64,000 bases of DNA. Source: CBDFMG01 sp965221205 [NCBI: bacterium]. GTDB lineage: Bacteria > SM23-31. Each line of letters opens with the position of its first letter. Position 1 is the stretch's first letter. The notes beneath the pieces were generated by a model that made no database searches, had not been told where the DNA came from, and worked only from the letters and a program-made list of their open reading frames with translations. The position numbers and the translations under genes are program-made. Location: NCBI GenBank assembly GCA_965221205.1, contig OZ244870.1, positions 1,054,001-1,118,000 of the forward strand, written 5' to 3'. This document shows, one piece after another, positions 55,711-64,000 of the stretch.

Positions 55711-58433
55711 TCAGTCTGTTTTCATGAACCGGTGTAAAAGCGGAGGGAGGATAAAAACAGAAGTGAGATAACAAAGACCGATACCGAGACAGATGAGAAT
55801 ACCGAGGCTTGCATACCCCCGGTATATCGACGGAATGAGTGAGCCGAATCCGAGCAATGTTGTGACGGTCGTGAGAGTGATTGCTTTGCCAATACTCGAA
55901 ACAGTATATGACAGTTTTTCCTGCCCCTCTGCACGGTACCGGTGAATTACATGGACACCGTCATCGATTCCGATTCCGAGCACAAGCGGCAGACCGATAA
56001 CATTGACGACCGAGAACGGAAAACCGATCAATCCCATAATGCCGATCATCCAAAGTAAGGCCAAGACAAGTGGAAAGAGTGCCGTCAATGCAATTGAAAC
56101 CCGGCGGAAATCGATGAGCAGAATGATAAAAATAGAGATACAGGCAAGGGTCAGTGCAAATATGCCTTCTTCTTTTGCGGTTTCTACCATCTCTTTCATA
56201 AACACCGGTGACCCGGTGGCACCCGGAACATCCCTGATAACTGAGTAGAGAAGCGGCCCCGTATAGAGCCCGTCCCAGATATCCTGTTTTGCATAAATAA
56301 TTACCAGAAATTTTGTCCCGTCATCCGACACAAATCGTTCACGGATGTGCTCAGGTGCTGTTTCGAGTTGGATCCGATTCGTGTTCGCCATTGTGCTGAC
56401 GCTGCGTGTCATACCCGAAATAAATGCTGGTTGAATTGCCGCAAGCCGTTCAATCGCATCCCGGTCATTGTTGATTGCCCCAATTAACTCGATTATTCTA
56501 TTGTCACCGATCTGGTCGCCCTCTTCATTCAATTCGAGATAGTAGTTCGTTTTATCGAAAACCATATCGAGTCCGCTGATAAAAGCGAGCGACGAGAGTT
56601 CGGTAATATTGTCATTGAACCGGTAGAGCTCTTCGATGAGAGCATCCCGATCAATTGGAGTGGACTTCGGAAGATTCTTCTGTGCATTCAAAATCCGGCT
56701 AATGACCGTATGCGCTCTTCCTGCTTTTCAGGTGTCGGAACATAATCGGCAATCGACTCTGTCAGTCCCACAACCCGTCGCTCCCGAAGCGTTTCCGTCA
56801 GCCGGTCTGCTTCTTTGAGTGAGTTCACCAGTGCCAGCATGTTGTCGGGTGACATATTGAACCGTTTCGGAATTTCTTTCTGCAGTCTGATCGACTCGAG
56901 GCCTTCCGGTTCGAGATCCATGTAGTTCTGCATCATAGAGACCTGTGGAATAAAGAGCGAAAGTATTATAGAAATGACGATAATACCTGCCATTACGATG
57001 AAGGGGTGTGACTGTGTGGTGTCCGTAATAGAACCAAGCAGTTTAAATTCAAGGTCAACCTGATTCGGTCGATACATTTTCCTGAACCGTGCCGTCAGCT
57101 TGTCTTTTGCAACCAGCAGGGCTGGCAAAAGGAAGAGGGATACAAGAAGACAACATAAAATACCCGCTCCGACAACAAAACCGAATTCACGAAATGCCGC
57201 ATATGAGGTAAACACAAGAGAAAGAAACGCAATTGCCGTCGTAACCGAACCGGTCACAAGCCCAGGACCAATTTTCGAAAACGTCTCGTGGATTGCATGT
57301 TCGATCGACTTTCCTTTATGCCGGTATTCGCTGTATGCGGAGATGACATGGATCGCGTAATCGACACCGAGTCCGAGGAGAATCACGGAGCAGACCGCGG
57401 TAAAAATGTTGAGCCTGCCGATAAAAAGATACGCCAGTCCGACATCCCAGGTAATACCGAAGACCAGAACAATCATTGCGAGCACCGGCCCGGTTATCAT
57501 GCGGAACGAAGTCATGAATACAAGGAGAATAAACGTCAATGCAAACAGCACATTCCGGTAGGTATCTTCGAGACCCGCTTCCATCTCGTCCCGGACAACA
57601 ACATGCATGCCCGTCATAGATGTCCGGATATCGCTATTTCTATCGGAAAACTCAGAAAAAACCTCATCGAGCTTGTTTACCCCCACAACCGATGCATCGA
57701 TTTCATCAACCGTAAATGTCGGCGTCAGAAACATCAGGAGCATTTTTTTGTCGATTGATAGATAAAATTCGTCACCAATCGTGACCGCCCTGACAGCGTC
57801 ATCCACTGAAGTTGTCTGCTCGAAGTTTTCTAAAGCATACTCATACAGCATGTCGGTAAAACGGTAGAGGCCGTCCAACTGCCGTACGGCCCGTTTTTCC
57901 TGCTGCGTCAGATTTTCGGTATCCTGTACATAGCTGTCTTCAAGTATATCGTTCGTATGGCGAATGAACGGCACAAAATTGTAATCGGTGAATAACTTCT
58001 CGCTTTTTTCGAGATTCGACGCTTTTTCAAGCATGAATCCGTGCGAAGCAATAAATTGAGTATCGAGGTGGTAATCAATACGCCGAACAACCTGTGTTTC
58101 GTATGAATTGTCATGAGTTGCATCAGGCGGAAACTCCGCGGTCGCTTCCTGCAGAAGTGGTGCAAGTTCGAGTGCCGCACTGATAACATTCTCCCGATCT
58201 TGCCCCTCGATTGCGACAACAATCTGTGTTGCCGCTCCAAAGTTTTCAAGAATGGTTTCGAAATTCTTGGTAGAAGGATTGTCCGCAGGAATCAATGCCC
58301 GCCAGTTCGTTTCAATGCGAATCTGACCGGCAAAGTAACCGAATATGAATGTTATGATGGTGCAGAGAGTGATGATGGTTCCATATTTTCGGTAAGTAAC
58401 ATGGGATATCCAGGTAAACATTACTTGACGCAT
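55711..58433 (-). pseudogene. RND/MMPL-family exporter, split by one frameshift
   Basis: Proton-driven exporter of the MMPL/HpnN type. The first part (58433-56688, 581 aa) has a membrane helix, a periplasmic domain and five or six helices with GLGVDYAIHVISAYSEYRHKG. The second part (56691-55711) has another periplasmic domain and helices with GLPLVLGIGIDDGVHVIHRY. Together they make the usual two-repeat protein of about 905 aa. The frames meet at a run of four T near 56690; one more T would join SLAGF to LNAQKNL. It may be a true break or a base-calling error. Last gene of the tetR operon. Confidence 0.78.
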
Positions 58434-58451
58434 GATTCAGCTGCTCCGTTA

Positions 58452-59621
58452 TTAATAATAGTACCGCATACGCAAAATCCCTCCATTGCCGAGATTTTGT
58501 GCATATGCCTTACCTTCACTGCCGGCAAAAAGACTGCCGAAAAATGTTATATCGATATTTTGTTCAAAGTTGTATTCAAGATAAGGGATAAACACGATAC
58601 TCCCATCGCTGACACATGCGATACTTGAATTTCCAATCGTGAGCAGTTCAGTCGCCGGATAACTGATGTAACTGAACACCTGATTTTGACATACCGATTT
58701 TGTCTCTGCAATAAAACTCCTGAGCCAATCATTTAGGGTGTAGTCGCGGTAATCATTGCTGCCTTGGCCATTGTGATAATATTCGTTAAGAAAATATAAA
58801 CCTGACGAGAACGTGTAATCAAATCCCGTAATCGATTCTAAATAGTCCTTTGAACTACCCATGGTGTTGTAGGCGGCTTCTCCCCAGACGCCCAGCCCAA
58901 ACAGCTCACCAGCAAAATCACCGCCTGTCATAGTCCTGTTTTGTTCAGTCAAAGTAAATGTAGTAAAATCGGTCAAATTCCAGTGCCGCTCTCCGTAGAG
59001 AAATGAAACATCAAAATGGCCGATACTCTTTTTCATCCGGGCATATTTCCCGCTCCTGCTGAAGTCGTTATCCGGGCTGAATAGTACCATGATATTCACA
59101 GAAGAGGGAAGCGGAATATCGATCCGGTATGCGTTGTGTCCGGTTACTTCATAGGTCGGATCAAAAATATCTTTCGTGTTGAACAGATCGGTAGGATTCC
59201 AGGCGTAGCCGGTTCCTACTGCTATCTGCTGTTTCCCGATTGTTAGATCAAACCGGTCAAACCCGAGCTTCATATGGGCGTTGTCGAGAAAATTTTCATC
59301 AGGGGTCGTAAAACGGTAGAAGCTACGCGAGGCTTCCGGTATCGTCGACACTACCGGCTCGGGGAGAAAGAAGAGGTAATCGAGTTCGGTCGTTCCGTGA
59401 TAGGTAATAAGATTATAATTCATCTTCAAACTGACCCGGTCGTTGATATCCGATGACAAGTCGACTCGGAATTTGTTACGCTGAATTTGTGCGAAATCAC
59501 CGTCGAAGCGTTGCAGTGTGTACTGCGGTTCAAAATATCCGAAGATATCGATTTCACGTTCCTGTGCCCGTGCAGGGAGTGCAACCACAAGACAGAATGG
59601 TATAAGAACCAACAGTCTCAT
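58452..59621 (-). CDS. Outer-membrane beta-barrel protein of a lipid-export operon
   Basis: 389 aa with a clear signal peptide (LLVLIPFCLVVALPARAQ). The mature part has alternating strands (KFRVDLSSDINDRVSLKMNY, FDRFDLTIGKQQIAVGTGYA) and ends in aromatic residues (LRMRYYY). Such DUF1302-like or porin-like proteins occur next to LolA-like and RND genes. The start overlaps the end of the upstream LolA-like gene by 4 bp, and the RND gene begins 18 bases after its stop. Two Cys lie near the C-terminus, an odd feature for a barrel. Confidence 0.82.
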   Translation of the reverse strand: MRLLVLIPFCLVVALPARAQEREIDIFGYFEPQYTLQRFDGDFAQIQRNKFRVDLSSDINDRVSLKMNYNLITYHGTTELDYLFFLPEPVVSTIPEASRSFYRFTTPDENFLDNAHMKLGFDRFDLTIGKQQIAVGTGYAWNPTDLFNTKDIFDPTYEVTGHNAYRIDIPLPSSVNIMVLFSPDNDFSRSGKYARMKKSIGHFDVSFLYGERHWNLTDFTTFTLTEQNRTMTGGDFAGELFGLGVWGEAAYNTMGSSKDYLESITGFDYTFSSGLYFLNEYYHNGQGSNDYRDYTLNDWLRSFIAETKSVCQNQVFSYISYPATELLTIGNSSIACVSDGSIVFIPYLEYNFEQNIDITFFGSLFAGSEGKAYAQNLGNGGILRMRYYY

Positions 59622-60385
59622 TTTTTCATGCCTCGCTCGGTAAATAGATCATCGTCAATTGCAGCGGAATAGTCTATTTCCACAATTTCCATAGTTGTTT
59701 GAGTGTCGTCTTCTCGGTTGTGCATAACGATAGTCCGTGCTGTCGGGACACCGTCAATATCTTCCACATCCTGCTGAAATAAAGTTTTGAGCAGGAAATC
59801 GGGGTTATCATCTTCGTAGTAATCGACCTTCCAAATGACGGAAGAACACCTGTCGGTCCAGATAATAAGCCGGGAATAATTTGAATGGATCTCCTCACGT
59901 AATGTCAGTTCGACGACAAAACAATCATGGCCTTCAAACTTCTCATCGTCGAGCCGGACATGTGTATAGTCGTTCAGAAAACTGTCTCCCGATCCCCGAT
60001 CTTCATAGGCAAAATCGCTCCCCTGCATTTTCTGCTTTTTCGCATGAGTAGCCAATTTCCTCACTCTGTCGGTGCGCGGGTCATAACTCCATATGTCATC
60101 TGCATTGTTCAGCATCAACGTCGCCTGATCCTTTATTCTACGCGGTCCTGTATACCGTATTAAATTCTTTTCTCCACGGTTATTTGACCACGAGTTGTAG
60201 AATAATTCCCTCGCCTTACCCGATGATGTAGTCATAGTGAGTTTGATTTGTGCATACATGCTCTTCTGATGAAGGACTGCTGTAGCTCGTTCAATAATAT
60301 CATGTGCAGTGATGTCTTGTGAATATAGAGAAACTGCTAAGAAAAACATCAGCAGGACCACGAACATTGTTTGCAATGTGCTCAT
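59618..60385 (-). CDS. LolA-like outer-membrane lipoprotein-sorting family protein
   Basis: 255 aa from ATG 60385, which has CGGAG five bases upstream and gives a signal peptide (FVVLLMFFLAVSLYSQD); the frame is open further upstream but without a ribosome site. The pattern matches TP0789/LolA-like proteins: LIRYTGPRRIKDQATLML, DDIWSYDPRTDRVRKLA, RGSGDSFLNDYTHVRLDD and PTARTIVMHNREDD. Such proteins carry lipids between membranes. It sits with a porin, an RND exporter and TetR, a layout typical of envelope lipid export. Confidence 0.87.
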   Translation of the reverse strand: MSTLQTMFVVLLMFFLAVSLYSQDITAHDIIERATAVLHQKSMYAQIKLTMTTSSGKARELFYNSWSNNRGEKNLIRYTGPRRIKDQATLMLNNADDIWSYDPRTDRVRKLATHAKKQKMQGSDFAYEDRGSGDSFLNDYTHVRLDDEKFEGHDCFVVELTLREEIHSNYSRLIIWTDRCSSVIWKVDYYEDDNPDFLLKTLFQQDVEDIDGVPTARTIVMHNREDDTQTTMEIVEIDYSAAIDDDLFTERGMKK

Positions 60386-60562
60386 AATAACTCCGCAAAA
60401 GAATTTCCGAACAAGCATACTTGAAATTTTCATTAATTTAGTTGCCCTATATGATATTGCGAGCTCCATGCATTGGAGTCTAACAATTTCTGATTTCAAT
60501 ATTTTGAGAATACTTTTAAAAACGCTAATTCATATATTATATCTTAATTAATTTTGTTTCCA

Positions 60563-61180
60563 TCATTGTTCTAAGGCTATCCCCCGGAGAAATATATTAA
60601 AAAACGAGTCTGATAAAGTGGTTAAATCGATACTTCTCTTATCGAGCATCCACTGCAGAATGATTCCGTCGAGCGCCCCGATCAAGAATGCCGCGGTTTC
60701 ATGTGGATCGACATCTCTGAATACACCTTTTTTAATTCCTGATTCAATGATCGGTGCAATCTGCCCCCTGTACTCTGAATAAACCTGGGCCATACTGAAC
60801 AGCTTTTTCGATTCGGAATCTCTGCTCCTAATGCCCTCCGCCCAGAAATCGGTCAATAATTCGAGATACTCAAATGATGTTTCTCCCAGAACTTCAATCC
60901 ATGAATCAATGAGTGCTTTCAGCCGGTCTGCCGGATCGTACAGGTTCTTCATTTTGCTGATCTGAACCTGCCCGACCTCATGTCTGAACTTGTCGAATGC
61001 CCCGGCCAAAATGTCGTCCTTGCTCTCAAAATATTCGTAGACTGTTCCCTTTCCAATGCCGGCAGCTTCTGCAATTTCGGCGATGGTGACGTCACGGAAT
61101 CCTCTGCGTGCAATGACCCGCATAGCTGCACCCAATATCCCGTTTTTTTTAATGTCTTTATCGATGATTTTCGGACTCAT
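60563..61180 (-). CDS. TetR family transcriptional regulator
   Basis: 205 aa. Residues about 25-60 form the helix-turn-helix (VTIAEIAEAAGIGKGTVYEYFESKDDIL). The C-terminal half is a helical ligand-binding domain. A perfect palindrome lies 20 bases upstream of its start and is the likely operator. It precedes the LolA-like, porin and RND genes in the same direction, so it probably represses itself and the export operon until a lipid or drug-like ligand binds. Confidence 0.92.
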   Translation of the reverse strand: MSPKIIDKDIKKNGILGAAMRVIARRGFRDVTIAEIAEAAGIGKGTVYEYFESKDDILAGAFDKFRHEVGQVQISKMKNLYDPADRLKALIDSWIEVLGETSFEYLELLTDFWAEGIRSRDSESKKLFSMAQVYSEYRGQIAPIIESGIKKGVFRDVDPHETAAFLIGALDGIILQWMLDKRSIDLTTLSDSFFNIFLRGIALEQ

Positions 61181-61200
61181 TTTCTACATTCCTTTTATAT

Positions 61201-61218
61201 TGACCGACCATTCGGTCA
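61201..61218. promoter_or_regulatory. Palindromic operator for the TetR regulator
   Basis: TGACCGACCATTCGGTCA has perfect 7-bp arms (TGACCGA and TCGGTCA) around CCAT. Its form and place just upstream of tetR match known TetR-family operators. Confidence 0.8.
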
Positions 61219-61536
61219 TAATATGCAAATAACTTAGTTCGGATGCAAGAAAAAAGATTACATACTGTTTAACGTATTGTGTTTATCCACAGAGAGATGA
61301 AATTAATGGGGCTAATGTGAAATATTGCAATATTAAAGAAGAGATCATACCAGTACAATGAGTGGCTTTTTATGGTTGAACCGAATGAAAAAGTACCGAA
61401 TTATCCGCGTTTTGATAGAGATACGATGCCGTTTGTGCAATAAACCATTGCTGACGATGGAGGGGGAATAAATATGCTTCTGATTCCGGTGCATTTCCGA
61501 TATTGTTCAAATCTGTTCGGCTCGAAAAAAAATCAT
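61219..61536. other. Intergenic stretch, no gene seen
   Basis: Lies between the TetR operator and the ilvD stop. A 23-codon frame near 61373-61444 has no supporting signal. Nothing else was found. Confidence 0.5.
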
Positions 61537-63216
61537 TTACTCAAACACATCGGTAACGCATCCCTGATGTGCCGGGGATACGTTTGCAATATATTTTCTC
61601 AGGGTCCCTTTTTCCGCTTTCAGGGGCGGTGCCTGCCACTGTGACCGCCGCCTGTCCATCTCTGCATCATCAACAGCGACAGACAGCTTATTGTTTTCGG
61701 CATCGATAGTGATAGTATCACCGTCTTTGACGAGTGCGATCGGTCCTCCTTCTTGTGCTTCAGGAGTGACATGTCCGACAACAAAACCATGTGTTCCGCC
61801 TGAAAACCGTCCGTCAGTGATAAGAGCAACATCGTTTCCGAATCCTGAACCAATAATCGCCGATGTTACTGTCAACATTTCACTCATACCCGGACCACCT
61901 TTCGGGCCCTCATACCGGATCACAAGCACATCACCCTTTTGGATTCTTTTCTGTTCGAGTGCAGCCAACGTTTCCTCCTCCGATTCGTACACTTTTGCCG
62001 GACCGCTAAACCGCTCGCCTTCTTTCCCGGTTATCTTTGCCACTGCACTGGTCGGTGAAAGATTTCCGTAAAGAATTTGAATATGCCCCGTCGGTTTGAT
62101 AGGATCACTGAATGAATACATAACTTTTTGATCCTCTGAAAGTGGTGCGGCAGATTCCAGGTTTTCGGCAAGTGTTTTTCCGGTGACTGTCATGCAGTCA
62201 CCATGGAGCAATCCCTTTTCGAGCAGCATCTTCTGGACAGCCGGAACACCGCCTACTTTATGCAGATCTTCCATGAGGTATTGGCCGCTCGGTTTCAGGT
62301 TAGCAAGAAAAGGTGTTGTGTCGCTGATTGCCTGAAAATCGTCAACCGTCAGCGGAATATCAACCGATTTGGCAATCGCAATCAGATGGAGGACCGCATT
62401 GGTCGATCCTCCGAGAATCATAACTACTGTAATGGCATTCTCGAATGCTGCGCGCGTCATAATGTCGCGGGGTTTCAAGTCATGTTCAAGTAATGCCTTC
62501 ATAGTCTGAGCGGCGTTCACCGTTTCATTCAGTTTTTCCTCGCTCTCGGCCGGATTGGATGAACTGTACGGCAGACTCATACCGAGGCTCTCGATAGCGG
62601 ATGCCATCGTGTTTGCCGTGTACATTCCGCCACACGCTCCGGCACTGGGGCATGACCGCTTGAAAATCTCAGTCAACTGCTCACGATCGATTTTACCACT
62701 GAAATACTCGCCATACGCCTGGAACGACGACACAATATCGAGATCTTTCCCATCGAGATGGCCCGGTTTAATGGTCCCGCCATAGATCATAAGTCCCGGA
62801 CGGTTCATTCTGCCGAGTGCCATGAGACAGCCCGGCATATTCTTGTCGCAGCCAGGAATTGTAACAAGACCGTCGTACCACTGCGCATTGACAACCGTTT
62901 CAATTGAATCTGCAATAATATCACGGGATTGGAGTGAATAATTCATACCCTCGGTTCCCATCGAAATACCATCGCTCACACCGATCGTATTGAATACAAG
63001 GCCGACCATATCGTTCTTCCAGACGGCTTTCTTGACTTGGGCGGCAAGACCGTTAAGGTGCATATTACAAGTATTTCCCTCATATCCCATACTGGCAATA
63101 CCGATCTGAGGTTTATTCATATCCTCTTCATTCAGTCCCACACCATAAAGCATAGCCTGTGATGCAGCCTGTGACAAACGCTGGGTTATCCGTTTGCTGT
63201 ATTTATTTAACTCCAT
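61537..63216 (-). CDS. ilvD: Dihydroxy-acid dehydratase
   Basis: Makes 2-keto acids from 2,3-dihydroxy acids in valine, leucine and isoleucine synthesis and needs an Fe-S cluster. The IlvD/Edd family motifs are complete: [69 protein letters not shown] and [15 protein letters not shown]. 559 aa is the normal length. The start ATG at 63216 has GAGGAG upstream. It stands alone here; no ilvBNC genes are in the window. Confidence 0.96.
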   Translation of the reverse strand: MELNKYSKRITQRLSQAASQAMLYGVGLNEEDMNKPQIGIASMGYEGNTCNMHLNGLAAQVKKAVWKNDMVGLVFNTIGVSDGISMGTEGMNYSLQSRDIIADSIETVVNAQWYDGLVTIPGCDKNMPGCLMALGRMNRPGLMIYGGTIKPGHLDGKDLDIVSSFQAYGEYFSGKIDREQLTEIFKRSCPSAGACGGMYTANTMASAIESLGMSLPYSSSNPAESEEKLNETVNAAQTMKALLEHDLKPRDIMTRAAFENAITVVMILGGSTNAVLHLIAIAKSVDIPLTVDDFQAISDTTPFLANLKPSGQYLMEDLHKVGGVPAVQKMLLEKGLLHGDCMTVTGKTLAENLESAAPLSEDQKVMYSFSDPIKPTGHIQILYGNLSPTSAVAKITGKEGERFSGPAKVYESEEETLAALEQKRIQKGDVLVIRYEGPKGGPGMSEMLTVTSAIIGSGFGNDVALITDGRFSGGTHGFVVGHVTPEAQEGGPIALVKDGDTITIDAENNKLSVAVDDAEMDRRRSQWQAPPLKAEKGTLRKYIANVSPAHQGCVTDVFE

Positions 63217-63768
63217 TATTCACTCCTCAGTGATTACAACGATAAGGTATGATTTTTCTTAGATAACACGGATGGCAAAATTAATGAATAATATAGCCAA
63301 ATTAACCTAACCTTCAAAGATTTTATTTTTGAACATTCGGTTAAAATAGATATTGGTTTATTTATTTGAAACAAGGTGATATAATAATCTTGAATGTGTT
63401 GTGAGACTTTTAATTTTAGGTGGAAATAAACTCAATGATCTTTGTATGAAGTCTGACAAAGTATCGATGTTATTGCGAGAATAATTATTAGTATTGTAAA
63501 TAACTCTAACTGATGTATGGGAGAAATTGCCGTTTTCTGACTCGTTTTTATCAACGTTCGGGATCTTTCAGCATAAAATTTTTCATTGCACAGTACTTGC
63601 CAAACTTGCCAAATAAATCTTTACCGGCTTTATTTGTAGTGAGATATGTTCATTGCTTGATGGATATTCAACTATTATTATTGATATATTGATCAAAGTT
63701 TATAATTAAGAATCATGTTCGTAAGAAGCTATAACATCAGAAATAATACCAATTTAAATTAATTTTTC
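63217..63768. other. AT-rich divergent intergenic region
   Basis: Lies between ilvD and the last gene. No gene or RNA was recognised. It probably carries the ilvD promoter on the minus strand. Confidence 0.5.
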
Positions 63769-63796
63769 TTGACATTCGTTAATTAATTTATAAATT
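63769..63796 (+). promoter_or_regulatory. Sigma-70 promoter for the last gene
   Basis: TTGACA (63769-63774), 16-bp spacer, TAAATT (63791-63796), about 45 bases before the first ATG at 63843. Confidence 0.55.
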
Positions 63797-63842
63797 AGAC
63801 CGAACATATCAAATAGAGAATCAATTCATTATTTCTACAGTA

Positions 63843-64000
63843 ATGATGATGAATCCTACACGAGTACAAGACATGCGATTACAAGCCTTGCGGAGCAACG
63901 CAAGCCCCGTTGACAGGAATCGTCTGTCTTCTGCTTTATTACTTGGTTTAGACCTAATTCTACTTGGCCTCCTTAGTATAGGAGTTGCTTCTGGGCTTAT
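63843..64000 (+). CDS. N-terminal part of a membrane protein (continues past the window)
   Basis: Open from three successive ATG codons at 63843, 63846 and 63849 to the window end. About 30 polar residues (NPTRVQDMRLQALRS...) are followed by a hydrophobic helix (LLLGLDLILLGLLSIG). This looks like a cytoplasmic tail followed by the first membrane span. Family not recognised because only about 52 codons are visible. A promoter lies upstream. Confidence 0.5.
   Translation, partial: MMMNPTRVQDMRLQALRSNASPVDRNRLSSALLLGLDLILLGLLSIGVASGL

Noticed and set aside
63843-64000. Leucine/isoleucine-rich leader peptide for attenuation near ilvD
   Set aside because: ilvD is transcribed the other way, the frame is over 50 codons and still open, and the pattern fits a membrane helix.
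1-64000. CRISPR array
   Set aside because: No series of regularly spaced direct repeats was found; the only repeats are the tandem units and iteron-like words listed.

Overview
The window looks like chromosome of a Gram-negative, probably marine or environmental heterotroph outside the Proteobacteria. This is an inference from outer-membrane porins, lipoproteins, twin-arginine signals and many secreted peptidases and amidohydrolases; a member of the FCB group would fit, but no rRNA or marker gene is present to prove it. The backbone has medium GC. It is interrupted by AT-rich segments (about 0.6-2.2, 5.3-7.6 and 38.9-40.4 kb) and GC-rich segments (about 16.7-24.2 and 45.85-46.6 kb) that look acquired.

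Layout. 0-2.2 kb: end of an unknown gene, then an intact BglII-like restriction-modification pair. 2.4-5.3 kb: secreted S9 peptidase, RidA, small membrane protein. 5.3-9.4 kb: a decayed accessory zone with an iteron-like repeat cluster, a tRNA-like element, a possible small RNA, a duplicated promoter, a ribbon-helix-helix gene, and remnants of acetoacetyl-CoA synthetase, a multiheme cytochrome and a thioredoxin-fold protein. 9.7-15.8 kb: TPR protein and three secreted amidohydrolase-like proteins. 16.5-26.1 kb: remnants, then a compact minus-strand defence operon (Mod, TIR, MNT, HEPN, Res) next to a decayed prophage (terminase small subunit, primase). 26.3-31.9 kb: two M24 and one M20 peptidase and an exported superoxide dismutase. 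32.2-35.0 kb: di-haem lipoprotein, Rieske protein and porin. 35.1-35.5 kb: an ArsC-like selenoprotein gene read through an in-frame UGA with a SECIS-like hairpin. 35.7-46.6 kb: ThyX, DUF362, OmpA, DUF1232, a broken second restriction-modification pair, DoxX, a broken aldolase/SDR fusion, an amidohydrolase, HspQ, a HAD hydrolase and an ankyrin remnant. 47-53.2 kb: ammonium transporter, M61 peptidase, porin remnant, third M24 protein. 53.4-61.2 kb: GNAT, broken DHFR-like and RsgA genes, and a TetR-controlled LolA-like/porin/RND export operon. 61.5-64 kb: IlvD and the start of a membrane protein.

How it works together. Secreted peptidases and amidohydrolases suggest growth on peptides and amino-acid derivatives, with RidA and IlvD on the amino-acid side and Amt for ammonium. 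The SOD/di-haem/Rieske/porin run suggests an exported redox module. Two restriction systems and the composite TIR/HEPN/type III-like operon show repeated uptake of defence genes, and many of the acquired pieces are now broken.

The strongest new leads are the UGA-containing ArsC-like gene with its SECIS hairpin, and the five-gene Mod-TIR-MNT-HEPN-Res operon. Many genes carry single-base frameshifts. Some may be sequencing or assembly errors, so calls of pseudogene should be read with that in mind.
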